A stretch of DNA of 38,862 bases from an uncultured Alphaproteobacteria bacterium. GTDB taxonomy: Bacteria; Pseudomonadota; Alphaproteobacteria; RF32; CAG-239. The translations under genes were made by a program, and so were the position numbers. Location of the stretch: positions 1 to 38,862 of the forward strand of contig CABQIK010000016.1 in NCBI GenBank assembly GCA_902464275.1. Reading direction: 5' to 3'. Shown here one piece after another: positions 21,324 to 29,440 of this stretch; position 1 is the stretch's first letter, and every line of letters begins with the position of its first letter. Below the pieces are notes generated by a model. That model ran no database searches. It saw only the letters and a program-made list of their open reading frames with translations, and had not been told where the DNA came from.

Positions 21324-21999
21324 TTTGGAAAACAGTTTTCCGTTTCCGCTTGAAGTTAAAAAGTCAACCAAATTAAAGCGGTTGAGCGTGCGTATTGACG
21401 GCAAAAAAAAGCAGGTGGTGCTTAATATGCCGCGTTTTTGCTCATCAAAAAAAGCGTTTGCGTTTATCAGTGAGCATCAGGAATGGATAGAGGCGCATTT
21501 AAATGCCTTGCCGCAAGTTAAAGATTTTGAAGACGGCGAAAAAATTATGCTCTTTGGGCAAGAGGTGCTTATTTGCCATAAATCTGAAAGTTTAAGCGCT
21601 CCCAAGCTTAAAAACGGGGTGCTTTATGTGGGTGGCGACAAACGTTTTTTACATAGACGGGTAAAAGATTATATCAAAAAACGGGCGCAGGAAGAATTTT
21701 CGCAAAAGTCAGAGGTGTTGGCGGCAAAACTCGGCTGCAAGCTTATCGGAGTCAGTATTAAAGATACCAAATCACGCTGGGGAAGTTGCTCGTCATTAAA
21801 TCATATTAACTATAACTGGCGGATTGCCTTGGCTCCGGCGTGCGTGATTGACTACTTAATGGCGCATGAAGTTTCGCACTTAAAACATCGCAATCATTCG
21901 CCGGCTTTTTGGCAATGCGTGAAAGAACTTTACGCCGGCGCGGCGCTAGGGCGCAGTTGGCTTAAAGCGCATGGCAACGAGCTTTATTTATATCGTTAA
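21289..21999 (+). CDS. YgjP-like zinc metallopeptidase (M48-type, DUF45)
   Basis: ATG 21289 is preceded by GGAGG at 21275-21279 with optimal spacing; ATG 21283 is possible but too close. The 236-residue protein has the DUF45/YgjP pattern. RLSVRIDGKKKQVVLNMP is in the N-terminal part. DTKSRWGSCSSLNHINYNW precedes the zinc site MAHEVSHLKHRNHSPAFW, which supplies HExxH and a further His/Glu region. It is cytoplasmic with no signal peptide. The biological substrate is unknown. The start codon overlaps the upstream YcgN-type gene, so it belongs to the dnaB-led run. Confidence 0.9.
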   Translation: MKITLLTGQTFDLENSFPFPLEVKKSTKLKRLSVRIDGKKKQVVLNMPRFCSSKKAFAFISEHQEWIEAHLNALPQVKDFEDGEKIMLFGQEVLICHKSESLSAPKLKNGVLYVGGDKRFLHRRVKDYIKKRAQEEFSQKSEVLAAKLGCKLIGVSIKDTKSRWGSCSSLNHINYNWRIALAPACVIDYLMAHEVSHLKHRNHSPAFWQCVKELYAGAALGRSWLKAHGNELYLYR

Positions 22000-22014
22000 T
22001 TTTTATATTCATAA

Positions 22015-22045
22015 TTGACAAAAACTCCGAATCGCGGTATATTTG
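22015..22045 (+). promoter_or_regulatory. Strong promoter with Bacteroidota-like -7 element
   Basis: TTGACA (22015-22020) and TATATT (22038-22043) are 17 bases apart, close to sigma-70 consensus. The second element reads TATATTTG (22038-22045), which also matches the Bacteroidota TAnnTTTG box, with TTG about 20 bases upstream. The 5' leader would be only about 16 bases long. Confidence 0.65.
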
Positions 22046-22065
22046 TAACGTTAAAACATATTAGT

Positions 22066-22623
22066 ATGAAGAATTTTTTTGTTGTTTTGTCAGCATTATT
22101 GCTGCTGACCTTCACGTCATGTGAACAGTATGTACTTCCGCAAGAGACAATTGCTTACTCGCTCAGCGTTTTCAATGCGACCATGAGCGAATATGAAGCA
22201 ACGTTAGAGAAACTCCATGATTTGGAGACGTTGCAGGAAGTTTCCGCGCCGGAAGTCAAAGATTCGCTAACCGCACAGATGGACAGTTTGTTTATTCAGA
22301 TGTCGGTGCTTATCGGTACTCATGAAAGTACGCGCGTTGCTCTGGAAACCCTGTCCGGTAAAAAGATAAATGAAATCACCCCGTCACCGGTGATTGTTTC
22401 AGTTTATCGTTATACGGAAGCAGTGCGAATTTTCCGCAATGCCGATGCAACCATGCAAAAAGAAATGAAAGGTTTGCGTTTGTTGCAAGGAGTTCCGCAT
22501 ATCGGTAAAAATGCGGCGGAAATCAAAAAATCAGAGCGAAAGCTTGCTTCATTTGAGGCTTATTATATGAACTTTGCCTACATAATGCAAAGTTTAAGGT
22601 CAGAAAAAGTGAAGAAACTTTAG
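22066..22623 (+). CDS. Lipoprotein of unknown function, Bacteroidota-like in style
   Basis: From ATG 22066 the protein is 185 residues with a lipoprotein signal (MKNFFVVLSALLLLTFTSC, lipobox cysteine at 19). The mature part is mostly helical and coiled-coil-like, with segments such as EYEATLEKLHDLETLQE and KKSERKLASFEAYY. I recognise no family. The gene has no Shine-Dalgarno sequence (ACATATTAGT precedes the ATG), unlike nearly all neighbours, and its promoter carries a TAnnTTTG box. Both traits are typical of Bacteroidota. It is monocistronic between its own promoter and terminator. Transfer from a co-resident Bacteroidota is a reasonable inference, not proven. Confidence 0.7.
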   Translation: MKNFFVVLSALLLLTFTSCEQYVLPQETIAYSLSVFNATMSEYEATLEKLHDLETLQEVSAPEVKDSLTAQMDSLFIQMSVLIGTHESTRVALETLSGKKINEITPSPVIVSVYRYTEAVRIFRNADATMQKEMKGLRLLQGVPHIGKNAAEIKKSERKLASFEAYYMNFAYIMQSLRSEKVKKL

Positions 22624-22643
22624 GCTCGGTGCAAGAGAAAGAT

Positions 22644-22678
22644 AAAAGCCCTTGAATTTTTAATTTTCAAGGGCTTTT
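22644..22678. terminator. Bidirectional terminator between the lipoprotein and ettA
   Basis: AAAAGCCCTTGAA and TTCAAGGGCTTTT pair perfectly over 13 bases with a short AT loop. It serves the convergent lipoprotein and ettA genes. Confidence 0.85.
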
Positions 22679-22684
22679 GCTTGT

Positions 22685-24364
22685 TTAGCGCTCAAGTTTT
22701 TTATATTTTAAGCGGTGAGGGCGGCAGGCTTCATCGCCCAAACGGCGGCGCTTGTCTTTTTCATATTCTTCAAAGTTACCCTCAAACCATTCAACATGAC
22801 CTTCGTCTTCATAGGCCAGAATATGAGTTGCCAAACGGTCTAAAAACCAACGGTCGTGCGAAGTTACCAATACGCACCCCGGATAATTCATAATGCCTTC
22901 TTCCAGCGAGCGCAGGGTGTCAACGTCTAAATCGTTGGTCGGCTCGTCAAGCAAAATAACATTAGCGCCTTTACGCAGCATTTTGGCCAAATGCACGCGG
23001 TTGCGTTCACCGCCGGAAAGCTGTCCGACCTTCTTTTGTTGGTCAGAGCCCTTAAAGTTAAATTGCCCAACATAAGCGCGCGACGGCATTTGCTTTTTAC
23101 CAAGCTCAATAATGTCTAATCCGTCAGAAATTTCTTCCCAAACGGTTTTATCGGAATTGAGTTCGTCGCGGGTTTGGTCTACATAGCCTAAATCAACGGT
23201 TTCACCGATTCTGATTTCGCCGGAATCGGGTTTTTCCTGACCGGTAATCATTTTAAATAAGGTGGTTTTGCCGGCGCCGTTCGGTCCGATAATGCCGACA
23301 ATCGCGCCCTTGGGGATTTTGAAAGAGAGGTCGTCAATCAAAACCTTATCGCCGAAAGCTTTGGTTAAGTGATTGGCTTCAATTACCAAATCGCCCAAAC
23401 GTTCAGTCATCGGAATGTTAATGTACGCATGGGTGATTTTGTCTTTAACTGCCTGTGAAAGCAACTCGTCATAAGCGTTAATACGAGCTTTTGACTTAGC
23501 TTGACGCGCTTTCGGATTTTTTTGAATCCATTCAAGTTCATTGGCTAAAGTTTTTTGACGGGCGGTTTCTTCGCGCGCTTCCTGTTCTAAACGTTTTTGC
23601 TTTTGGGCTAACCATGAAGAATAATTGCCTTCATACGGAATGCCTTGTCCGCGGTCAAGTTCTAAAATCCAACCGGTGACGTTGTCTAAGAAGTAACGGT
23701 CGTGGGTGACCATAACCACAGTGCCTTTATAATCTTTGAGGTGTTGTTCAAGCCATGCCACGGATTCGGCGTCCAGGTGGTTGGTCGGCTCGTCAAGAAG
23801 AAGCATATCGGGCTTTTGCAACAACAAACGGCATAAAGCCACACGGCGTTTTTCACCGCCCGAAAGTTTGGTAACATCGGCATCGGCAGGCGGACAACGC
23901 AGGGCGTCCATCGCAATTTGAATAGTGCGTTCCAAGTCCCAACCGTTGCATGCGTCAATTTTTTCTTGCAACTCAGCTTGTTTTTCAATAAGCGCATTCA
24001 TTTCTTCATCGCTCATCGGTTCGGCAAATTTGGCGGAAACTTCTTCAAACTCGCGCAGTAAATCGCGTGTTTCGCCAAGGCCGTCCATAATATTTTCAAT
24101 AACGTTTTTATCAGGGTTAAGTTTAGGCTCTTGCTCTAAATAGCCGACTTTAACGCCGTCTGCCGCCCAGGCTTCGCCGTTAAATTCTTTGTCAACGCCG
24201 GCCATAATTTTAAGCAGAGTTGATTTACCGGCGCCGTTTACGCCCAAAACCCCGATTTTGGCTCCGGGAAGAAAAGACAAGGTGATACCTTTAAATAATT
24301 CTTTTCCTCCGGGGAAAACTTTGGTTAAATTTTGCATGACAAAAACATATTGATAGGCGGGCAT
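22685..24364 (-). CDS. ettA: Energy-dependent translational throttle protein EttA (ABC-F ATPase)
   Basis: EttA binds the ribosomal E site and gates the first elongation step according to the ATP/ADP ratio. The 559-residue protein has two ABC domains and no membrane part. Domain 1 has GVNGAGKST and LSGGEKRRVALCRLLL with LLLDEPTNHLD. The linker of about 80 residues contains the arm and the Lys/Arg-rich WIQKNPKARQAKSKAR segment. Domain 2 has GPNGAGKTTLFK and LSGGERNRVHLAKML with LLDEPTNDLD. Length and start (MPAYQYVFVMQNLTKVFPGG) match EttA rather than Uup. AAGGAGAAG precedes ATG 24364. Confidence 0.95.
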   Translation of the reverse strand: MPAYQYVFVMQNLTKVFPGGKELFKGITLSFLPGAKIGVLGVNGAGKSTLLKIMAGVDKEFNGEAWAADGVKVGYLEQEPKLNPDKNVIENIMDGLGETRDLLREFEEVSAKFAEPMSDEEMNALIEKQAELQEKIDACNGWDLERTIQIAMDALRCPPADADVTKLSGGEKRRVALCRLLLQKPDMLLLDEPTNHLDAESVAWLEQHLKDYKGTVVMVTHDRYFLDNVTGWILELDRGQGIPYEGNYSSWLAQKQKRLEQEAREETARQKTLANELEWIQKNPKARQAKSKARINAYDELLSQAVKDKITHAYINIPMTERLGDLVIEANHLTKAFGDKVLIDDLSFKIPKGAIVGIIGPNGAGKTTLFKMITGQEKPDSGEIRIGETVDLGYVDQTRDELNSDKTVWEEISDGLDIIELGKKQMPSRAYVGQFNFKGSDQQKKVGQLSGGERNRVHLAKMLRKGANVILLDEPTNDLDVDTLRSLEEGIMNYPGCVLVTSHDRWFLDRLATHILAYEDEGHVEWFEGNFEEYEKDKRRRLGDEACRPHRLKYKKLER

Positions 24365-24405
24365 AAAGCTCTTCTCCTTGCTAAAAATTGATAGATTAAG
24401 TTAAA

Positions 24406-24936
24406 TTAAAATCCGTCTTGCATTTGGCGTTCGCGCAATGCTTTTTGATAGGCCGGATCATTATGAATCTTTTTGGTTTGTTCCTGATACATCTTGATGT
24501 ATTTTTGGCGGGCGTCAGGATCCTTTTTATAAACCAAAGTGGCGTCATACTCATGGCGCGGAGTAATGATTTTGCCGTCCGGCATTTTAATGGTACCATT
24601 GCCGTATAACACGGCTTTAAATATCGGTTGCTCATTAAAAGCGGCGGCAATGGACGAGCAATCGTTAAATCCGTCGCGCATTTTAGATACAAACGCATTG
24701 GCTTTATATTCATTATAAGCCTTCATGCCTTCAGCCTGCACGGCGTCTGACGATGCTTTTGAAACCATAATGGCGCGGGCAAGCAATTCAAACGTGTCGT
24801 ATTTTTGCGCCTGACAAGCCAAGCCCTGACCGGCAACAGCGCCTAAAGACTGCATTTCTTCAATATAAGACGGACCGTCGGCATAAGCTGCGGCGGCGTT
24901 TAACATCATGAGCATAACTAAAGTTGACTTTTTCAT
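24406..24936 (-). CDS. Exported protein of unknown function
   Basis: The 176-residue protein has a signal peptide (MKKSTLVMLMMLNAAAAYA, cleaved before DGPSY). The mature part has two cysteines (GLACQA and NDCSS) that may form one disulfide. A central KMPDGKIITPRHEY segment follows and the C-terminal tail is charged and helical (DPDARQKYIKMYQEQ). I do not recognise the family. AAGGAGA lies seven bases before ATG 24936. It is 41 bases upstream of ettA on the same strand and may share its transcript. A periplasmic location is likely. Confidence 0.75.
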   Translation of the reverse strand: MKKSTLVMLMMLNAAAAYADGPSYIEEMQSLGAVAGQGLACQAQKYDTFELLARAIMVSKASSDAVQAEGMKAYNEYKANAFVSKMRDGFNDCSSIAAAFNEQPIFKAVLYGNGTIKMPDGKIITPRHEYDATLVYKKDPDARQKYIKMYQEQTKKIHNDPAYQKALRERQMQDGF

Positions 24937-25025
24937 AACATCTCCTTATTTTTTAGCCCTCATTATACAGATAAGAAGTAAAAAAGCAATTAATTTAAAA
25001 AAATTAGCAAAATTAAAAAAATGGG

Positions 25026-25054
25026 TTGACATTTGAAGTTAATTGGCATAAATT
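25026..25054 (+). promoter_or_regulatory. Sigma-70-type promoter of rpmJ
   Basis: TTGACA (25026-25031) and TAAATT (25049-25054) are separated by 17 bases. The start point near 25061 leaves a leader of about 25 bases with AAGGAA as ribosome-binding site before ATG 25086. Confidence 0.7.
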
Positions 25055-25085
25055 CCGCTCAACTGAAATAAGAAGGAACAGAAAA

Positions 25086-25211
25086 ATGAAATGCTATAGC
25101 TCTTTAAAATCTAAAAAAACTCGTGATAAGGACTGCAAGTTGGTTCGCCGCAAAGGTCGTGTTTACGTTATTAACAAGAAAAACCCGAAAATGAAATGCC
25201 GTCAAGGCTAA
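25086..25211 (+). CDS. rpmJ: 50S ribosomal protein L36
   Basis: This is a 41-residue L36 of the longer form common in Proteobacteria. It has SSLKSKKTRDKDCKLVRRKG followed by RVYVINKKNPKMKCRQG. It is strongly basic and binds 23S rRNA. Three cysteines (positions 3, 17, 38) are present, while the His/Cys zinc ribbon of the short form is absent. The open frame continues upstream to 25026, but that part is the promoter, so ATG 25086 is the start. It is monocistronic with a terminator at 25256. Confidence 0.93.
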   Translation: MKCYSSLKSKKTRDKDCKLVRRKGRVYVINKKNPKMKCRQG

Positions 25212-25255
25212 TTGAGGCTTTTTTGTTAGCTCTTTTGTTTTGTTAGATATAAAAT

Positions 25256-25281
25256 ACCCGCTGTTTTAAGGCGGGTTTTTT
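25256..25281 (+). terminator. Terminator after rpmJ
   Basis: ACCCGC pairs with GCGGGT and is followed by TTTTTTG. It ends the short rpmJ transcript. Confidence 0.75.
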
Positions 25282-25310
25282 GTTGCGGATTATGTATGCT
25301 TATTGTTAAA

Positions 25311-25340
25311 ACTCCCCTGAACCGATTGGCGCAGGGGAGT
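25311..25340 (-). terminator. Terminator after the marC-like gene
   Basis: ACTCCCCTG and CAGGGGAGT form a perfect 9-bp stem. On the minus strand it is followed by TTTTAAC, downstream of the marC-like gene. Confidence 0.65.
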
Positions 25341-25362
25341 TAGGTGATAAAACTTATTTTTT

Positions 25363-25965
25363 TTATGATAAAGATTTCAGCAAGAGGGATAAGTTGGTCA
25401 TAAAGAGCTTTACGGAAATGGCAAGCAAAATAATGCCGAACAGTTTTTGAATAATGTAAATAAAGCCCGGAGCTAAAAGTTTTTCAAACTTATTGGTCAA
25501 GGTAATGATAATGTATACAACCAACATATTGGCAAGCACGGCGAGCATTACGTTAATATCATGATACTGCGAACGAATGGAGAGCAGGGTAGTTAGTGAG
25601 CCGGCGCCGACGATTAACGGAAATACAATCGGGGTGATGGTGGCGTCTTTAGGCAGGTTGGGGCTGTCGCGGAAGATTTTAATATCCAAAATCATTTCAA
25701 GCGCGATAACAAATAAAATCATGGAACCGGCCACCGCAAATGATGATAAATCAAGTCCGAACAGCTGTAAAAAAGCGTCGCCGACATAAAAGAAACCGAC
25801 AAATATTACAAGCGAGATAACGCTTGCTTTAGTAGCGCTTACAACTTTGCCTTTGTTTTTTAAGTCAATGATAATCGGGGTGGAGCCGGTAATATCAATA
25901 ATGGCGAACAATACCAAAAACACGCTGAAAAATTCGCGTAAATCAAATAAATTTAATGACAACAT
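25363..25965 (-). CDS. MarC family inner-membrane protein
   Basis: This 200-residue polytopic protein has about six hydrophobic segments. It matches the MarC/YhgN family: FAIIDITGSTPII near the N terminus (the family's D-x-x-G-x-x-P-I type segment), FAVAGSMILFVIALEMI, and TPIVFPLIVGAGSLTTLL in the middle. Early proposals of a multidrug-resistance role for MarC have not held up and the transported substrate is unknown. GGAAAAA precedes ATG 25965. It is divergent from rpsA and monocistronic. Confidence 0.88.
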   Translation of the reverse strand: MLSLNLFDLREFFSVFLVLFAIIDITGSTPIIIDLKNKGKVVSATKASVISLVIFVGFFYVGDAFLQLFGLDLSSFAVAGSMILFVIALEMILDIKIFRDSPNLPKDATITPIVFPLIVGAGSLTTLLSIRSQYHDINVMLAVLANMLVVYIIITLTNKFEKLLAPGFIYIIQKLFGIILLAISVKLFMTNLSLLLKSLS

Positions 25966-26059
25966 TGTTTTTCCTTATATAAACAGTTAAAGAATATCGC
26001 TGTTTGTATCACGTCAAATAATTCAGTCAATAATTATTTGATTTAAATGCATAAAAAAC

Positions 26060-26087
26060 TTGAAAAATAATTATTTATGTGTATAAA
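26060..26087 (+). promoter_or_regulatory. Promoter of rpsA
   Basis: TTGAAA (26060-26065) and TATAAA (26082-26087) are 16 bases apart. Transcription would start near 26094 and give a 5' leader of roughly 97 bases. Confidence 0.6.
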
Positions 26088-26093
26088 TCAATC

Positions 26094-26190
26094 AGTCTTA
26101 AAAATCGGGGCGCGCCGTTTTTAAGATTTTAACCTCGCGCAAGACCGCTCCGCTTGTTTGGAGCCGGCATTTTTGAAAAATTTTATTTAA
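26094..26190 (+). promoter_or_regulatory. rpsA 5' leader without Shine-Dalgarno sequence
   Basis: The leader contains a hairpin, GCTCC (26147-26151) with GGAGC (26160-26164), then an unstructured AT-rich stretch (GAAAAATTTTATTTAA) directly before the ATG. No Shine-Dalgarno sequence is present. In E. coli the rpsA start region likewise lacks a good one and is recognised and autoregulated by S1 itself. The same logic is inferred here. Confidence 0.5.
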
Positions 26191-27879
26191 ATGACAAATA
26201 CAGAATTTAAAATTCCCGAAACAACCGAAAGCTTTGCTGATTTGCTGAATGAACAATTCGGCGATAAAGGTATTGTCGGCTCGGTTGTTAAAGGTACCAT
26301 TATCAATATCGGCGATGACTATGTTACCGTTGACGTAGGCTTGAAATCAGAAGGTCGTATTCCGTTGCGTGAATTCGGTCAAAACCCTGAACTCAAAATC
26401 GGCGACAAAGTTGAAGTTTTGGTTGACCGCTATGAAGATAAAGACGGCAACATTGTGCTGTCGCGTGAAAAAGCCCGTCGTGAAGAAGCTTGGGCTGAGC
26501 TTGAAGCTGCCATGAACGCCGGACAACGTGTAAACGGTGTTATTTTCGGTCGTGTTAAAGGCGGCTTTACCGTTGATTTGAACGGCGCTATTGCTTTCTT
26601 GCCGGGGTCACAAATTGACATTCGCCCGATTAGAGACATTACTCCGTTAATGGGTATTTCTCAGCCGTTCCAAATTTTGAAAATGGATCGTTTAAGAGGC
26701 AATATCGTTGTTTCACGCCGTGTTGTTTTGGAAGAAACCAGAGCTGAAGCTCGCGCTGAATTGATTGATACCATTAAAGAAGGCGCTGTTTTGGACGGTA
26801 TTGTTAAAAATATTACCGATTACGGCGCATTTATTGATTTGGGCGGTGTTGACGGCTTGTTGCACGTTACCGACATTTCATGGAAGAGAATCAATCATCC
26901 GGCAGAAGTTTTGTCGGTTGGTCAGACTGTTAAAGTTCAGGTTATCAAATTCAATGAAGATACTCAGAGAATCAGCCTTGGCATGAAACAGCTTGAAAAT
27001 GATCCGTGGCAGTCAGTTGCCGAAAAATACAAAGTAGGCGAAGTTTATACCGGTAAAGTTACCAACATCACCGATTACGGCGCATTTGTTGAACTTGAAG
27101 ACGGTATTGAAGGCTTGGTACACGTTTCTGAAATGAGCTGGACTCGCAAAAACGTTCATCCGGGTAAAATCGTTTCCACTTCTGAAGAAGTTCAGGTTAA
27201 AGTTTTGGAAGTTGATCCGGAAAAGAGAAGAATCAGCCTCGGCATTAAACAATGCACCCCGAATCCTTGGGCTGCTTATGTTGAAGAGCATCCGGTCGGG
27301 TCAATCATTGAAGGCAAAATCAAAAACATTACCGAATTTGGTTTGTTTGTTGGTTTAACCGATGAAATTGACGGTATGATTCACCTTTCAGACATTGCTT
27401 GGGGTAAATCAGGCGAAGAAGCTGTTAAAGATTACACCAAGGGTCAGGATATTACCGCTAAAATTATTGACGTTGATGTTGAAAAAGAACGCATCAGCCT
27501 CGGTATTAAACAAATGGCTGAAAACAATGCCGCTTTGGCTTTGGAAAACTTAAAGAAAGGCGATGTTGTTAAAGCTGTTGTAGTAAGCAGTGATGACAAA
27601 GGCGTTAATGTTGAAGTTGAAGGCATTGCCGCTACCATTAAAAAAGCTGACTTGTCAAAAGACAAAGCCGCTCAAAATCCGGAAGATTATCAGGAAGGTC
27701 AGGTTTTGGAAGCCAAAATCACCTCTGTTGATAAAAAGAACGGCAAATTGGGCGTTTCTGTAAAAGCATTGGAAATTGAAGAAGAAAAGAAGGCATTGGA
27801 AGAATACACCGCTGCCAACAATTCAGGCTCTTCATTGGGCGATGCTTTAGGTGAAGCTTTGAAGAAAAATAATCAATAA
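26191..27879 (+). CDS. rpsA: 30S ribosomal protein S1
   Basis: S1 binds mRNA on the small subunit and helps initiate translation on weak or structured sites. The 562-residue protein has six S1 OB-fold repeats. The best preserved are DYGAFIDLGGVDGLLHVTD, the DYGAFVELEDGIEGLVHVSE repeat, and TEFGLFVGLTDEIDGMIHLSD, each ending in a RISLGMKQ or RISLGIKQ segment. The first two repeats are more diverged, as in other S1 proteins that contact the ribosome through them, and so is the last. The C-terminal tail is Ala/Asn-rich. It is a single-gene unit; the frequent neighbour cmk is absent. Confidence 0.97.
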   Translation: MTNTEFKIPETTESFADLLNEQFGDKGIVGSVVKGTIINIGDDYVTVDVGLKSEGRIPLREFGQNPELKIGDKVEVLVDRYEDKDGNIVLSREKARREEAWAELEAAMNAGQRVNGVIFGRVKGGFTVDLNGAIAFLPGSQIDIRPIRDITPLMGISQPFQILKMDRLRGNIVVSRRVVLEETRAEARAELIDTIKEGAVLDGIVKNITDYGAFIDLGGVDGLLHVTDISWKRINHPAEVLSVGQTVKVQVIKFNEDTQRISLGMKQLENDPWQSVAEKYKVGEVYTGKVTNITDYGAFVELEDGIEGLVHVSEMSWTRKNVHPGKIVSTSEEVQVKVLEVDPEKRRISLGIKQCTPNPWAAYVEEHPVGSIIEGKIKNITEFGLFVGLTDEIDGMIHLSDIAWGKSGEEAVKDYTKGQDITAKIIDVDVEKERISLGIKQMAENNAALALENLKKGDVVKAVVVSSDDKGVNVEVEGIAATIKKADLSKDKAAQNPEDYQEGQVLEAKITSVDKKNGKLGVSVKALEIEEEKKALEEYTAANNSGSSLGDALGEALKKNNQ

Positions 27880-27899
27880 CCGATTATAGGTTCTTAATT

Positions 27900-27933
27900 A
27901 AAGCCCCTTGAGTTTTGTTTCTCAAGGGGCTTT
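27900..27933. terminator. Bidirectional terminator after rpsA
   Basis: AAAGCCCCTTGAG and CTCAAGGGGCTTT form a perfect 13-bp stem with an 8-base loop. It separates rpsA from the convergent dipeptidase gene. Confidence 0.8.
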
Positions 27934-27940
27934 GGTTTTA

Positions 27941-28627
27941 TTATTTTTCATACCCTGATGGCAAGCCGTAAAAACATTCTTTCTTTTTAGAATATGCTGA
28001 CCACATACGGTCACCGTAGCAAAAATGCCACCATTCGTGCGGATAATTTTTAAAACCGGCTTTTTCCATTGCATTTTTTAATATGGCGCGGTTTTGTTTT
28101 TGTTCCAAATTCAAAGTTCCGGAGTCGGTCGGTGTTTTTGCATTATTTTCTAAATACTTGGTTCCCATATCATAATCAAGACCCCGTCTATCGCACAACG
28201 AAATATCAACGGCTCCGCCGGTTTGATGTCCGCCAAAACCAAAACGCGGGTCGGCGCAAACAGCTTTTACTTTTTTTATTATTTCAGAATCCGGCAATTC
28301 ATGGTTAAGCGATTTTATATGCCGGTAATGATGATTCCAACGCCGCTGTTGTTCGGCAATCGGGCGGAAAGCAGAGTATATTTTGAAAAAATAGTTTTCA
28401 GGTAAATACTGTTGGGCAACTTTTAAATTATTATAAACCTGCTCTCGTAACAATACAGAATCTCGCGCTTGTAATTCATCAGCAAAATAAAGGGATTGGT
28501 CTTGCTTAATGTTGACTAGCTTGTCATGGTTTTCTTTAATGGGTATATTATTTATTACCGCGCCTGGAATTGTTTCACGCAATCCTAAATTCCAGAGCAT
28601 AAACTTTATTCGGTCTTTACAATTCAT
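27941..28627 (-). CDS. D-Ala-D-Ala dipeptidase (VanX/DdpX-type, M15D)
   Basis: The zinc-site pattern of peptidase family M15D is complete. SAFRP carries the substrate-binding Arg. GGHQTGGAVDIS supplies His and Asp ligands. HEWWHF supplies the catalytic Glu and the last His. Such enzymes hydrolyse free D-Ala-D-Ala, for peptidoglycan recycling, nutrition or, with VanA/VanH, glycopeptide resistance. None of those partners is present, and glycopeptides are of little relevance to a Gram-negative. No signal peptide is visible, so it is probably cytoplasmic. I used ATG 28627; TTG 28645 would add six residues. At 228 residues it is of normal length. Confidence 0.88.
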   Translation of the reverse strand: MNCKDRIKFMLWNLGLRETIPGAVINNIPIKENHDKLVNIKQDQSLYFADELQARDSVLLREQVYNNLKVAQQYLPENYFFKIYSAFRPIAEQQRRWNHHYRHIKSLNHELPDSEIIKKVKAVCADPRFGFGGHQTGGAVDISLCDRRGLDYDMGTKYLENNAKTPTDSGTLNLEQKQNRAILKNAMEKAGFKNYPHEWWHFCYGDRMWSAYSKKKECFYGLPSGYEK

Positions 28628-28699
28628 GATGTTGTATCTTAACAATTAACGATACCGCATTGTATGCATAAAATTATTTTAAGTCAATGCAAGTGTAGG

Positions 28700-29347
28700 T
28701 TATTTCCATAAGGCATATAAAACGCAGGCAGTGCCGTCACAAGCGTTGCAAAGGTTGTGGATTTTGTTTAAGTCCAAATTATGTAGGCAAGTGTAAGATG
28801 CATTACAGTAACTGTCTCCGACCAAATTGCCGATGTATTTGCCGCTTGAATAATCATCGGAATCAGAGTTGAATGTTTCAAGTTGCCATAAATTGGCAGA
28901 GTTTTCTTTAGCGGCAATTACTATGTTGCGGCAAACTTCCGCACCGCCGGAAGATGGAGCAAAATGAAAGCCGATAGCGCCAAAGTTGTTTTGCGTTTCT
29001 GTTCCGTCAGAATCAGTCCATTTAGCATTGTTGTAATAAACCATAATTTTATTTTTAAACCAAGAATCTCTTAGGGTTGCGTTGTTCTCATATATAATGC
29101 CGTCAGGAAGTAAATTCATTTTATGTAAAAGTGTACCGTAAAAAGTAGTATTGTTCGGCTCATATTGCAGCTGTCCCTTGAGTTGCAATACATTATTAAT
29201 CAGCATATTAACGGCTTCAGCGTGTTTGTTAAGCTTATATTTCATCATCGCCTTGCTGTATCCGCTTATTGCCCCGACGCTTAAAACACCTATTATCGCC
29301 AAAACGCCGAGCATTTCCACCATACTTCTTCCGGATTGTGTATACAT
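28700..29347 (-). CDS. Type IV pilin-like protein with short leader
   Basis: The 215-residue protein begins MYTQSGRSMVEMLGV, so cleavage after Gly6 would give Arg at +1 and Glu at +5, followed by the hydrophobic helix. The globular part closely resembles the pilin at 3817: KYKLNKHAEAVNMLINNVL, LLPDGI, SWFKNKI and CRNIVIAAKENSANL are shared blocks. The C terminus KIHNLCNACDGTACVLYALWK contains the shared cysteine cluster. It has the conserved hairpin leader upstream. No pilus assembly gene is near. It is divergent from the glycosyltransferase pair at 29593. Confidence 0.85.
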   Translation of the reverse strand: MYTQSGRSMVEMLGVLAIIGVLSVGAISGYSKAMMKYKLNKHAEAVNMLINNVLQLKGQLQYEPNNTTFYGTLLHKMNLLPDGIIYENNATLRDSWFKNKIMVYYNNAKWTDSDGTETQNNFGAIGFHFAPSSGGAEVCRNIVIAAKENSANLWQLETFNSDSDDYSSGKYIGNLVGDSYCNASYTCLHNLDLNKIHNLCNACDGTACVLYALWK

Positions 29348-29440
29348 GAGCTAAAATCTCCTCAAAAAGTTAAATTTGAGAAGATTTTAGCTCGCGTTTT
29401 TTTTTTGCAATATTTACGAGTCCGTGCTGTGCATAAGTTG
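29348..29440 (-). promoter_or_regulatory. Conserved pilin leader with start-codon hairpin, copy B
   Basis: On the minus strand GAGCTAAAATC (from 29383-29393) pairs with GATTTTAGCTC (from 29348-29358) and the stem ends at the ATG. AGGAG sits at the loop-stem junction. The A run and the CGTAAATATTGC segment beyond it are identical to copies A and C. Confidence 0.75.
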
